From the NCBI GenBank assembly GCA_003508835.1, contig PUFA01000034.1:6474501-6538500 (forward strand): a DNA stretch of 64,000 nucleotides. Direction: 5' to 3'. The notes beneath the pieces were generated by a model, which saw nothing but the letters and a program-made list of their open reading frames with translations, was not told the origin of the DNA and searched no databases. The translations under genes were made by a program, and so were the position numbers. Positions 46,185-57,794 of this stretch are shown here, piece after piece. This DNA is from Eonycteris spelaea. Taxonomy: Eukaryota > Chordata > Mammalia > Chiroptera > Pteropodidae. Position 1 is the stretch's first letter. Every line of letters begins with the position of its first letter.

Positions 46185-47970
46185 GAGCAATATTTCGCAA
46201 ACCTTTTAACCAAGATCCTCCCACATAGCAAGAAATTCATTTCACGTTGTGGCCTAGAAGATAGGCACATGCATGCACAAATGTGATCTGTGCTGTGCTC
46301 TGCTATTCAATTTGATGCTAAAAATACGCCTGCTCTATCGATTTCATAATTTACTAAAATTTGTGACATATTCGGTTTGTGCTCCTAAAGAAACCAAAGT
46401 GGCATAGCCATAAAATAGAATATTGGAAATATTTTCCCAGTTTGCAGAAAAAATAAATGGGAAACTATTTGTCGATTTAAGGATCTTTCTCCTGTACATT
46501 AAAAAATATCTGTTTTTTGCCATTACTTGATTGCTAGTCACTGAGTGTCAGTAAATACTGTAAAGAATAGAGGAAAAGGCAACAAATATTCATGGGAAAA
46601 GAATTGGAAAGAGTCAATTATTTAAAAAAATATTAGCAATGTGGGTTTGTTTGAAATTTTATGTATCATAAAATTGATGTTTTTTGCTGTAAGGTTTTCT
46701 TGATATGAAAAAGATTTGGCCATCTGATATCATTACATGCAGTAATATATAATACCTCCCGATTACAGTTAAGAGTCAGTTGCTCTAGAAAAGCATTTTT
46801 CAAACTGGTTTTGACCATAGTGTGGCTTGGTAGGACAGAAGACTCTGCAATCCACTTATTCTGTTCATTCCCACTATGCAAAGAAAAAAAAAAATAGAGT
46901 AATAAGAGGGAACGTGTCACTGTATAAGCAAATTTTTGTGGTTTGCCTTAGCATACTGGTACAGATGACTTGTGTTTGAATCACAATGTATACATGACTT
47001 AAAGTCTAGTGATTGCAAAATTACGGTCCTCAAATACTGTTGATGGAAGCATATACTGTTGTACACTGTGGGGTTAACCAAGCAATCCACAACAAAGTCC
47101 AGTGTAAATGAAGAAGTTAAGTTGAAAATAATTCATAAGTAGAAGGTATCTGGTAACCCTGAGCAAGTTAAGACCACACCGATAACCAAGTGCGCTTCCC
47201 GAAAACTGCTGGCCTTCCGCAAGGTGTGCTCGGTTTGAGTTAGGCAGCCATGCCAGCATTATATGACAGCATAGGACCCTGAATTAGAATCACTAGTAAG
47301 CACTGCTACAACAGGAATCTGGTTTTGTGAATACACCACTTTAGGAACTTTAACTCATTCATTTCATAGATGGCCAATATGTCATCTTTGAATGCATATA
47401 AAAATGACAGTATATGAATTATGCATCATTAGCTGTGAGAACCAAGGGAAGGATATGCATTATCAGGAGGCCCAATGTGGATTATAATCTATATTTTCAG
47501 AACTGCTACTAGAGAGTCATTCAATATCAAGGTCCCAACTGGCCTATTCAGTGATGACTCTGGACTTTCATGGCTTTTTTAAGGTAATAGTCTTTTCTTT
47601 CTTTCTTTCTTTCTTTTTTATTTTTTTAAATTTTACTTTATTATTTTATTTTATTTTTTGGAATATACAGGACACCCATTGAAGTTTGCCTGGGAACTAA
47701 GCCTTAATAATTCTACATATTCTCAGCCCTATTTAGGCCAGAGATTGCTAGAAAGTCTCATCTCACAAGAGAAGTTTGACTGACTTGGGATGGATGCCTG
47801 AGGGGGCTGTGTGGGTGCCGGAAAGGGGCGTCTTGATCGAGTGAGGACGTTGGCCCTGGCAATGGCAGTGGTAGGACAGCTGCACCCCCTCCTGCTTCGG
47901 GTTCGCTTCTGAACTCTTGGGGCAGCACATAGGTCCTCTGCCACTTCGATGAGGCATGTCTCTGGGATAT
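46185..47970. other. Unassigned stretch with (CTTT)n
   Basis: A (CTTT)n tract at about 47591-47616 runs into an A/T-rich simple stretch ending near 47662. Short hAT-like starts ('aatatttcgcaaacctttt' near 46188; 'agcatttttcaaactgg' near 46791) are too short to call. No gene is seen. Confidence 0.5.
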
Positions 47971-48019
47971 TATTGATTAATTGAACTTGACTTCCTCCTC
48001 GTCATGTCCTGATTCAGCT

Positions 48020-48218
48020 AAGGGTGCCAGAAAAAATACAGGAAACTCAGATACATCTGAATGTCAGGTCAACAACAAACGTATTTTTGTATAAGTATAT
48101 CCCCAGTACTGCAAAAGTTCTACTCATACAAAAGATATTGTTTATCTGAAATTAAAATTTAATTGGCTACCCTATATTTTTGTTCGCTAAGTCGGGCACC
48201 CTAAATTCAGCATTTAGG
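48020..48218. mobile_element. Palindromic MITE-like element
   Basis: The ends are imperfect inverted repeats: 'agggtgccagaaaaaataca' near 48029 against 'ggctaccctatatttttgtt' through 'cgggcaccct' ending near 48203. Inner parts also mirror each other ('gtataagtatatcccc' against 'ctcatacaaaagatatt'). It resembles a known mammalian element whose two halves are near-complete reverse complements. It is non-coding and probably a DNA transposon derivative. Confidence 0.65.
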
Positions 48219-48221
48219 GCA

Positions 48222-50562
48222 CTTGATAGTGTCTTATATCTGGGTTTATAGGTCACCTACCTCCTCTTTCTTCAGGGTGTGCGAACTCACTTAGTACTAG
48301 AATAGTTTTGTGTATCCCGGAGTGACCCAAGGTAAATAGGCAAGCTAATCCTGAATTACAAAAGTTTGATAAATCCAAGGAATGTGGAAAAGGGGAGTGG
48401 GAAGGTTTAAAGGATTAGGGGTCAGTGGAATGTAAAAGTCAGGAATGTTCAATATTATAGGTTGGGATTAAGCTGTCTGGAGGATGCTGAGGTGGGTAAA
48501 GCCAGTTGGATCCAGATGATTCTTAAGGAGGGATTTAAAAGGAGAAAGCCAGTGCAGCATGGTGTTTGATTCTTTCAGACCTGCAACTCCTTCCGTAGTA
48601 GAAGTTTCTGGAATAGTGGGAAGGGGCTGGCACTCAGTTTGGATGAAAATTATAATTCTGGGTGTGATTCTGAAATCTGGCAGTGATAACTTTTTTTAGT
48701 CCTGCTAAAGCATTCCAAAATAATAATATTAACCCTGTAGACAAGGGGGTGGGGAGAAATGGTATTGAAACTCAGTTGTCAGGAGCTGCTCTTTGTGCTA
48801 TACTTCTCTCTGCTTCCTTCTGTCCCTCCCTCCCTCCCTCCCTCCCTCCCTCCCTCCCTCCCTCCCCTCGTTTCCTGGAGAAAATTCTAATTGTCTTGTT
48901 TGCTTCAAATGAAATTGTGTGTGTGTGCATGTGAATATAGTTTAATTTAAAACCATGATCACTTCTGATAATAACTCAGAAACATCTTAAGCTTTATAAG
49001 GCAAAACAAAGACAACAGCAGAAAAACCTAGAAACCAGAATGTAGCCAAAGATTAAATTTGTGACCAGCCATGGAAAAATTTACAGTTAGGTGCTACTAA
49101 CTGTAATTGTTAAAAAGAATTTCCCCAGTGGTTTCACTAGATTTTCTGTACACTTAAGAGTTATCCTGCAGTGTGTCACATCTTTGTCATCTTGGTAAAT
49201 TACGTGGAATCAACACGGTATTTGAGGTTGCGGCTTGGCGCTGCGATTGAGTTCTGTATTATCTTTCTGAATTTGCAGTAACTGTTTGAATTCGACCTTC
49301 TAAGAAAATTCAGCATAGACCTTTCCTTTGCCTTACTGGCATGTTTTACTAAGCACTGCAGAGTGCCCGAGGACTGCACGTGAAATGAGGTTAAGGCTAT
49401 TCATGCTCGCTTTCACATAAGTCTAGATATTCAGAAATTCTGGAGTAAATGTATCCACCACCGCCCCCCAAACCACGCTGCAGGTAAACTGACGAAAGCA
49501 CCTTGTCTCTTACGAATGCTCTCTCTCACCCTGTAGTGTTTTTTGCCTATGATGGTCGTTTTTGCATTACTTACTGCACAGTCCCCAGGAAGATGGAGGC
49601 AGGGAAAACAGATTATGTGCCAGGCAGCTGGATTTCCTCTAAAGCCTTTTCTTTTGAATGAAGCTTCCTCCTCTCAAGGGTTTATAAACAGCCCTTCCTG
49701 TGATTTTGCCGTACAGAATATGGTGAGTGCCCGGACAAGCTCACAGCGCAGCCAGGCGCTAAATGTGTGAGCTGGGAACTCCGCACGCTGCGTGTGGGCT
49801 TTAGGTGTGTGATGGCATTTTGTCATCCTCAGGGGAGCAAGGAGGCTGACTGCAGCTCTCCCTCAGCCCTCCTCGCTGGGTCTTGTATGTAGCAAGACTA
49901 TCCCATTCATGTAAAATGCCGATGATCTGCTTCTGCTTGGTCTTCTTCCCTGCTAAGCCTGTCCCAGTGATAGCAAGAGAAGCAGGAAGCACCCCGCCTG
50001 GGCAGGGTGGTGTTGCTTAGTGGCCAAGTGGTCCATGAGGATCTAGCGTAAATAGTTTCTCTTGTCCCTGGTGAGCGGGGGAAGTCCCATTTTCTTCATC
50101 TGATTTCTTTCCCCAAATAACTGTTGTAGGAAAAGCACAGTGATAGGAGGCCTTCTGGATGAAGAAATGTGCTAAGCCCGTTCAGGTACAAAGCTAATTG
50201 GATGGGTTAGCAGTTAATCCTTATGTTAGAGGTGAAGAAGAAATATTGGGGAAGTCAGTTCATATGCATGATTTCTAAATTCTGGACAGCCTGACTGTTA
50301 CAAGTGGCATGAAATTTAGATCAGTGAGTAGCTGGGCAAATGTTCTAACTTAGTAATTATGGATTCAATTTGTAAATTATATTAATAATTTGGAACCAGT
50401 AGCAGATTTGATATCAAAATTAACCCTGCCTCATGTTTCTGTATGATTGCACCCCAGTCTAGTGTCTGCCCGATGCTCGTCATTTCATATGCTTTATACC
50501 ATAGAAAACTGTGTGTATGTTGATAGGTAAAAATGTATTGAACTCTGTGATGGCCAAAACAA
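48222..50562. other. Unassigned stretch with (TCCC)n
   Basis: A (TCCC)n microsatellite lies at about 48822-48867. Open frames 48683-48934 (contains translated TCCC as repeated Pro-Ser), 49543-49770 and 49801-49992 have no domain. No gene or confidently named repeat is seen. Confidence 0.5.
48822..48867 (+). repeat. (TCCC)n microsatellite
   Basis: Eleven or so tandem TCCC units are almost uninterrupted. The pure pyrimidine strand could form triplex (H-DNA) structures. Confidence 0.95.
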
Positions 50563-50567
50563 ATGTA

Positions 50568-50802
50568 TAAGGGTAACATTTATTTAGTGATTACTATGTG
50601 CCAGGCACAATGCTGAGTATTTTGTAGGAACTTTTCAATATTGATCCTTACAATAACACTATGATTTAGATACCATAATAGTCTCCAACTGATACATGTA
50701 GAAATTAGCCCAGAAAGGTTAAATAACTTCATAAGTACTTATGATGAAGTTCAGTTTTCAGCTGAGGCACTCTGATACTCCGGGACCCATGCTATGTGAT
50801 TA
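50568..50802 (-). repeat. MIR SINE, reverse orientation, nearly full length
   Basis: The plus strand reads a MIR backwards: 'acatttatttagtgattact', 'atgtgccaggcacaatgctg', 'ttgatccttacaataacact', 'agaaattagcccagaaagg', 'ttaaataacttcataag', then the diverged tRNA-like head near 50790. Confidence 0.92.
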
Positions 50803-50989
50803 AAAGTGAGCTGACATCATTGTCACATAGTCATATTTTGCCATGTGTAAGCAATATCCGAATAGTTATCAGTATTTTTCTACTTATCTTTGTAGTCTGC
50901 ATCCTGCCAGAGAAGTGGGAAAAATACCTTAGCCAATATAGGTTTTTCTGTGTTTTTCTCATACATCGTAGCCACATTCAAGGGTGAAT

Positions 50990-51408
50990 TGAAGGTCCTA
51001 ACCAGGTAAAATGAATGCTGGGATGCAATCCTCAGATTCCTTTCAGATGACTGTTCCCTCAGTTGCCAAGAATGTTGTCTATTGACAGCTCACAGATGTC
51101 CACCCTGGGACTTGCCATTGGCTGAAAGGAGGTGCCCAGGGTAGCGTTCCCTTCCTGGGTCTGTGCGTATCTGATGACCGTTGAAGTGAAGGTACAAAGC
51201 CTTGGCCTCCTAGCTACAATATGGGACAATTCTGAGGGTCTCTCTCAGCTCCCTGAAACATTGTTTGGGACCTCCATTTTAGTTGCCTTGCAGTTCCTCT
51301 GACCAAGTCTGCTTCATCCACTTCCTTGCAGCTGTTCCCCAAAGCACTCATTTTCCAATAAACTTCCTGCACACAATGCTCTTTTTCAAGGGACTTGACC
51401 TAGGGCAG
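50990..51408 (+). repeat. Probable 5' LTR of an ERV-L relic
   Basis: The segment ends with a polyadenylation signal in 'ttccaataaacttcctgcac' and then 'gacttgacctagggcagta', a typical ERV-L-type LTR end. The middle ('cttgccattggctgaaagg', 'ggtgcccagggtagcg') also has LTR character. A primer-binding-site-like sequence follows directly. The 5' boundary is approximate and no matching 3' LTR was found. Confidence 0.55.
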
Positions 51409-51428
51409 TAGGTACCAGCAGTAGTCCT
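51409..51428 (+). other. Probable tRNA-Leu-type primer binding site
   Basis: 'ggtaccagcagtagtcc' follows the LTR end directly and is close to the 'tggt(g/a)(t/c)cagaagtgg' site used by ERV-L elements for tRNA-Leu priming. It differs at a few positions. Confidence 0.5.
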
Positions 51429-52925
51429 AGGAAACTGACTCTAAATAGATGTAGGAACTAGGTTACTTGCCACGAGGACTCAGTCATAGCTGGGAGAATT
51501 AATAGTCACTGACATGCTGTGACTATGCAAGTGTTAGCATTTTCACTGGGGATTAAACCAAAATGTGATATCTGTGGAAGGGAATGTACTGGCTGGTACT
51601 ATTTTTCAGTCATTTGAGAAATACAGGAGGAATCGTATTTATAAGGACTATGGAATCAGATTGCTGTTATTGGGTGCTATGACTGCATTGCTAATAACTG
51701 AGAGCAAGTAATCATGAACTCAAGGTGGCGTGTGAAACTCAGAGGGCCTCTTTGGCTCCATATAATGAGATTCATTTCTAATTCAGAAGACAGAAAAACC
51801 TGAGGGTCAGGACCAGGTCTTAATTATAAGTGTAGCAGAGCTTTAGAGAAGGTCCTATTCTCAGCTCTGGTAAACGTACTGTACCAAGGTCAAGGTTCTG
51901 ACTAGGAATGCACAAAATGTTGAGACTAGACATGGAGACATCTAAGTTGATGCACTCAAGAGTCTTCAAATCCAGATCTTCCTAAGACATTTGGGCCTGT
52001 GGATTAGCCTTCTAATTTCCGTTAGAGGCCCGTGGCCCCATCTTACTTAAAGACATTTCAGTAGCCTCTAACTTATAAGACTTCGTGCACTCCATCTGCC
52101 TTAAGAACCATGTCCCCTTCCCACCTGGCGACCAGATTGAGGTCAAGGTGTAATATAATCCACCTAGGGACTATCAGTCCTGTTAAGGAAGGAAAGAGGC
52201 TGCATGTTGAAGTTGCTGCAGGGCCCAGCTGCATGCACCTGAGGGTCTGTGAGAGGAAATGTAGGATGATTCTTGGAGCACTGGATTATAAAGTTGGACA
52301 AAGAAAAACCGATCAGTGTAGGAGGAATCATATTTATAAGGACTGTGGACTCGTAGTCCTTATAGGATACAGAATTTACCCCCTGGCACAAATCCCAGGC
52401 AACAGAGGTAATATATTGCTAGGATGGTTTTTATTAGTTTAGAAGCAAAAAAAAAAAAGGTCATGCAAAATGAAGTATAAATATCAGAATCTCCATGGAA
52501 GACAATGGAGTGATAGACCAAAGGCACAGAGAAATCGGTTTACTAGATGTATCATGGATATTTGAAGGAAGGCTAGAGAATCCACCAGCTAGCTATGTTC
52601 TGTGGATGATCTGGAAGATACTTGATTTACCAAAATGATAAGAAATATGATGGCGTAAAGGAACTCACATTATTGGAAACAGTAGTAGTAGTTGTTCTCT
52701 GTTGGCTGGGGCAGATGGTAGAAGTTACAGAACTTGGCTTTCTAACAGCAATGGGGATTATAGGATTCCAAAATAATAGTGACCAAGTAGTGAGGATTAG
52801 CCATCTGAATGAAGGAGGGCTCAGTTTTTGTAATGAGTGTCAACGTTGGGTAGCAGCAAAGGAGCCTGACATGCAGAGAGCTGGGTGTTTAAAAGTCGTA
52901 ACATTCCTAAGAGCAAGGTAGATGA
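51429..52925 (+). pseudogene. ERV-L internal region, decayed gag-side sequence
   Basis: This lies between the primer binding site and the pol remnant, where gag would be expected. I recognise no gag motif directly, and frames such as 52110-52442 (110 codons) and 52622-52921 (99 codons) have no identifiable domain. The assignment rests on position between flanking ERV-L parts. A 30-base direct repeat (51625-51654 and 52320-52349) lies inside. Part of the stretch could be an unrelated insertion. Confidence 0.4.
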
Positions 52926-52929
52926 ATGG

Positions 52930-54335
52930 CCAACAAGTATACCACTGAATCTATATATCAAAAAAAAAAAAGTTGAGGATGAACAATCAGGAGGCTGAAA
53001 GCAACTACATCAATGAAAGGAATGATCCCTCACCCGATTTCTGGACCTGAGTCTGTTTTTTGACTGTAATCCTTGGATTGGTTCCTCATCTGGTGGAGAT
53101 GAGACCTGTCTTAGTATGTAAGGCCAAGTGGAAATTATTGAAAGTGCCCCACACCACTACCCCAGTGAAGAGGTAAATAAAAAAGTGTCATATATCAGGA
53201 GGAATGGAAGGGACTAATGTCACTTTCAAGGACAAAGTGCAGTCTATCCAGACTTTATCTACCAGTTTGGCCCCTACAGAAACCAGGGAGTTCCTGGTGG
53301 ATACGAGTAGGCTGCTGCAAACTTAACCAAGTAATAGTGCTGACCGCAAGTTGCTGGAGCAGGTCAGTTACTTTGCTAGAGTAGACTAACACAGCCTCAG
53401 TATGTGATATTCAGTGATCAATCTAAGGAATATATATATATTCATCCTTATTAGGAAGTGGGATAAGAAGGAAATTTGCATGCATATGGGAAAAATAGTA
53501 TATGTTTATTTTGTTTTCTTTGAGCTTATTAATTCTTCCAGCTTGTCGTAATATAGTTCAAAGAGACTGGACCATTTGGATATTGTGTAGAAACTGAGTC
53601 CAGTGTACTGATGAGATAATTAACTGGTTCTGGCATATACCACATTTGGAGATGCTGTTCTGATCCATTTACTGGGTGACACGGAAGACTGGCAGCTCTG
53701 AGTGGGGCCCAGAGAGGGGAACAATCCTGCAGCAAGTTCCAATTGCCAGGCAAGCATCTCTGCCACTTGAGTCATACAACCCAGCAGCCCCTGTGGCAGC
53801 AGGGGAAGTAGACGCACTGCAGAGTTTACTGCAGGACCACAACATAGACCCACAGAGTCTGGCCATGAAAGCTGCAGGGGAAGACTGTGTTCTGTTTGCT
53901 GCAGCAGATCCCATCATGCTGCTGAGCTCGTATTCCTGGGATATTATGTGACTCTGTAGCTAGAATGCATCAAGATCTAGGTTGTTTTAGAACCAGCAGG
54001 TGGTAAGATTGGGCGGGCCCAGCAGCACTCATCATAAAATTGTAGTGCCACCTGTAAGATTGTATGAGGAGCAGGCAGAGGACAGAAGTAAGCTTATTAC
54101 CACATATGCCCTTCCACCTTCACTGGTACACTGTTGCCTCTCCCTCTCCTCACTCCTGTGAATGCATGGGAAGTCCCTTATGATAGCTCATGCCATCTGT
54201 AAATTACATTTGATTAACAGGTGGGTCAACTTGGTTTTGGGGTGCAAGTTGAGAGTAGACTGCTATATGACAGCCCTGCTCGAGTGATCTTGGAAGACAC
54301 TGGTGCGGGTCGGCTCTCCCAAAGGTAAAGAAAGA
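52930..54335 (+). pseudogene. ERV-L pol remnant (protease/dUTPase side to RT and RNase H)
   Basis: The stretch at 53275-53420 corresponds to reverse transcriptase ('gagtagactaacacagcctc'), although frameshifts and an AT-rich piece at 53420-53520 break it. The open frame 53676-53951 continues into the end of the polymerase domain (S-S-E-W-G-P-E-R, then L-Q-Q-V). The following 53960-54335 resembles the connection/RNase H part. Stops and frameshifts throughout mean no functional enzyme. ERV-L elements lack an envelope gene and are very old in placental mammals. I infer one degraded provirus rather than several pieces. Confidence 0.72.
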
Positions 54336-55350
54336 AAAATGGGTCGAGTTAGGAACATACATGGTTTTATGAGCACAATGATATGACTAGTTTTTGAAGA
54401 GCCTGGAAGGAAAAATACAGAGTGTTCCATCTGTTGACAAAGGATCCTGCGTAGTGTCGCCTCAGAACGAGGAATGCATGTAACAGCCTGTGGGGTACGG
54501 TAGTGGCCCCATGGCCGTGGAATCTGCTGGTCATGTCACATTCCACACCTCCAGGAAGCTGTTGTCCTGACAGGTGTATTGGGCTTTCGAGGTAAGCTGA
54601 GGTGCCATCTCGGAGATGATACTCTGTGGAAATGTAACTTTATTCTCCAGGATGTGTTGTACACTCTAAATCTATAACCACTACATGACACTCCCCCAGT
54701 ACGTAGGATAGATGGGAACCAATGGCTGGTTTTAAGGAAGGCCTCATGAACTATCATGTTCAGTGGCCCATTCTGGGAGTCTGTGTGCTTCTCTTTTCTA
54801 AAACTTTAGAGTTTGGATGTCAAGAGGTCCTGATTTCCAGAGGGAAAATGCTTTTACCAGGGACCACATTTAGAGTGTTATTAAACTTTACGTTATAGCT
54901 GACACCGTACTTGTTTAAGAAGCCAAAAAATAAGGAAAGGTTAGACAGGGGTAATTGACCTTGATCATGAAGATGGAGCAAGGCTACTGTTACACCATAG
55001 GTAATCCACTTGGGTGAGTTTTGGTACTCTCTTGCCCAGTTTGGTGTTAAATGGATAAGTGCATGAGCCACTTCCTGGAAATGGCAAAAGATGCTCAGAT
55101 CCCTCAGGTAATAGGCTCAGTATCACTCTTCCAGGTGAGCCTCCTAGACCAGCAAAGTTACTAACCAAGGATGAGAGGAATCTAAGACAGGTAGCAGAGG
55201 AAGGAAACCAGGACATTTAATTATGCCTTCAGAAGCTTATTTCACTAAACCTCCTCTTAATCTGTTTCCCTAAAGAACAAGACTAATCAGAATCTCAGAG
55301 GTTTTTCCAGAAGTAATGCCTTTAGTGTAAGAAATAGATGGACTGGCGTG
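54336..55350 (+). pseudogene. ERV-L 3' internal region, decayed
   Basis: Motifs such as 'ccaggatgtgttgtacactc' and 'tttccagagggaaaatgctt' fit the 3' internal part of an ERV-L element (integrase and beyond). The minus-strand open frames 54536-54757, 54820-55071 and 54965-55216 are antisense shadows. The 3' boundary and a 3' LTR are not visible. Confidence 0.5.
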
Positions 55351-55354
55351 ACAG

Positions 55355-57125
55355 AAGGGGTGGACTGTCATGAATTCCATTGTATTTTTCACAGTCATGA
55401 AGGGGATGGAATCAGTCATTCTCCAAGCTACCGGAAGTATTTGCTACTGGCTGCTAATACCCCTCCCTGCCTCAAGAGGCAGTCCATTTCCTGAGACTGA
55501 ATGATGAGAAGTTTCCAAGACCTGGCCTTTTTGCCTCAATTTGCTAAGGCCTCTATTCTAATTACATCACACTTAAAATTTCTCCCTCTATTCAGTTCTG
55601 CTTCGCTCATTTTTTCTAATGGGAAAATATTCTTCTTAGTACAGTTATTGCATAAATATCCATCTCAGGGCTTATTTGCTTTTGCCAGAGAATCTGACCT
55701 TAGATGTTCCAAAATACATTCACTGAAGGATGTATAAAGCCTTCAAGTCCTTGATGTCATCTATCAACAGACATGCATCATCCCATCTGGTTCAGAGTTA
55801 CAGCTCCCTTATGTTACCATGAAAATGCATTTACACCCTTCTGCATGGCCCCTTAAGTTTGGGGATGTCCTGTGAGAGCACATGAGAGTCATTCTGCTGT
55901 TTCTGAGTCATTCCAGGACATGGGAACCCATAGGGCTGTCTCTTGCCCTGTCTGCCTAAGTTCTCCGTGCGGCCATTCTCATCTTCTCTCTCTCTCTTTG
56001 GTTTTGCTGCCTGCCTCAGCTTTTCGTTTTTCTAACACTGACGTCCCTTCTTGGAAAGCCAGTTGGCCCCTATGTGGAGTCCCAATGCACTTTTCTCTTC
56101 TCACCACTTCCTGTCTGTTCCCTTCTCTCCTCTCGTGCAGAGAGAAGATTTCAACTCTTGGGGGAAGGGTGTTGGTTGCAGAAATCACTTCTCAAACCTT
56201 CAGAGTAACTAAAGTCAGCCTTTCTCCTTACATAAGGGTACAGTCTTTTGAAATAGGAAAAATGGTGGTGGTTTTCAACACATCTGGTTTTGTTTGATTG
56301 CAGCCCTCCCTTAAGGCAGTGAATGAAGAAAGCTTCGATGGTTGGATTGGACAAAGAGTAAAAGATGCGTGATGGAAGCAAATATTTATAAATATCTGTA
56401 AAATATCAGTTAATATGATTTTTTTCAAAAACGAAATCCTACTGCATCTAGCACTTTATTGTGGTGGATATCCATTTACCCTCCAAAATTCTGTTAAAGC
56501 ATCGATCTCTTTTTAAAATCTAAGATCTAATATACTGTTCTGTGCGTGGGGTGTTAAAAATTGTTTGATGTTATCATTGTCCTTGTTATTGAAATTGTTA
56601 ATTCTAGGCAGCGCAGAAGATAATGAAATGCATAATTTGAAACATAAATCTTAACAATAGTTGCTTGAAAGTCACTGTTGACCAGACTGGGGGTTTGCAG
56701 TCCTCTCCTCACGGTTGCCCAACTTAGGTCGCCTTTTATATTTTGACATTTATAGACATCTTTCTTAGTAGTCACAAGAATGTATAAAGTTCACACACTT
56801 CTGTGATTCACTCTAGTCCACATTTGTAAGGAAATACCTTACTTTCTGGTTAATTAATGAGATTTCATGAATGAAGGTGACATTATGAAATAAAGGGTCA
56901 CTACGGAGAGGAAGCAAACCAAATTCAGGATCCAGGTACTCCTTTCCTTCTCTTTGTGAGATGAGTAAGAGAAGTGCCAAGATGATTTAAAAAAATAAGA
57001 GTTTGGCTTCATCACTAGAAGAGATAACTTCATCAATAGAAAACAATGTTCAGTTATGGTAATCATTAAGAAAATGCACATAAACTAAATGATGTACCAT
57101 GTCACGACTCTTAAGTTGTCAAAGA
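55355..57125. other. Unassigned non-coding stretch
   Basis: The 3' LTR expected for the ERV-L was looked for here and not recognised. The 141-codon frame 55872-56297 (+) has no domain and overlaps several minus-strand frames, so it is most likely chance. Confidence 0.45.
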
Positions 57126-57129
57126 TAAA

Positions 57130-57790
57130 TACAATGATTTCTGTGGGCTCAAAAACTGGACACTTTTCACTTACCTAGCAGAGCTATAAATTGGCTGCCT
57201 CTTTCAGAAAGGAAATTCGATAACTTGAGACAAGAGTCTCAAAATAGTTGATTCCATATTCAGGGATTTATCCTAGAGGAAATTACCAGAGATGAGACAA
57301 AGATTTATATACAAGAATGCTTACTGAATATTATTTATAATAATGAAATTTTAGAACCAACCCAATGTCTGGCAATAGAGGGATAAATAAATGATATCAT
57401 GGTTGTACTATGGAATAATGTGCTTCAGTTCAAAATTTTGAACAACATTTAATGACATAGAAGATGCTTATGACATCATATTAAATAAGTACTGTATACA
57501 CAGAATAATCTGGATTTTATAAGAAAGGAATAACCATATTGGTGTAAAAAATTCCAGGATGAACTCACCCTTCCAACACTTTGACCTTGGACTTCTGGTC
57601 TCTACAATAAATTTGTGTTTAAGGAAAAAATTACTCCAAGAGGAAAATACATCAAAGTATGAAAAATGTTTTTCCTGGGAAAGCAGATTTCAGGGGAGTT
57701 TTAATTTTTCCTTATAATTTCTGTACTTTCAAAATTTTTCGCATTGGCTGTGTATTACTTATAATTATGAAAGAACAATAGAAGTGTTCT
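57130..57790 (+). mobile_element. Old L1 LINE 3' region, interrupted
   Basis: Motifs in L1 sense order are 'tttatcctagaggaaattac', 'gaatgcttactgaatatta', 'aaccaacccaatgtctggc', 'atggttgtactatggaata', 'acagaataatctggatttt' and, after a short interruption, 'agaggaaaatacatcaaag', 'atttctgtactttcaaaatt', 'gcattggctgtgtattactt'. This is an old L1ME/HAL1-type element with no surviving frame. It is split at 57545-57640 by an LTR-like fragment. Confidence 0.75.
57550..57635 (+). mobile_element. MLT1-like LTR fragment inside the L1
   Basis: 'acactttgaccttggacttc', 'tggtctctacaataaattt', 'gtgttt' is the 3' third of an MLT1-type LTR, including its AATAAA. L1 sequence resumes on the right at about 57640. 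Similar 'aaaaaatt' strings border both sides, possibly a decayed target duplication. Confidence 0.6.
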
Positions 57791-57794
57791 CATG

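Noticed and set aside
45800..46228. 142-codon plus-strand open frame as a gene
   Set aside because: The second half is a translated MER5-like element; no domain, no promoter, and an opposing frame overlaps it.
50015..50035. Equine-type tRNA SINE ('ggccaagtggtcc')
   Set aside because: No A and B boxes in the right order, no continuing match and no A-rich tail.
53275..53300. Start of a cetartiodactyl CHR SINE ('gggagttcctggtgg')
   Set aside because: The match stops after about 15 bases and the surrounding sequence fits ERV-L pol instead.
55872..56297. 141-codon plus-strand open frame as a gene
   Set aside because: Serine/leucine-rich from pyrimidine-rich DNA, no recognisable domain, and three minus-strand frames overlap it.
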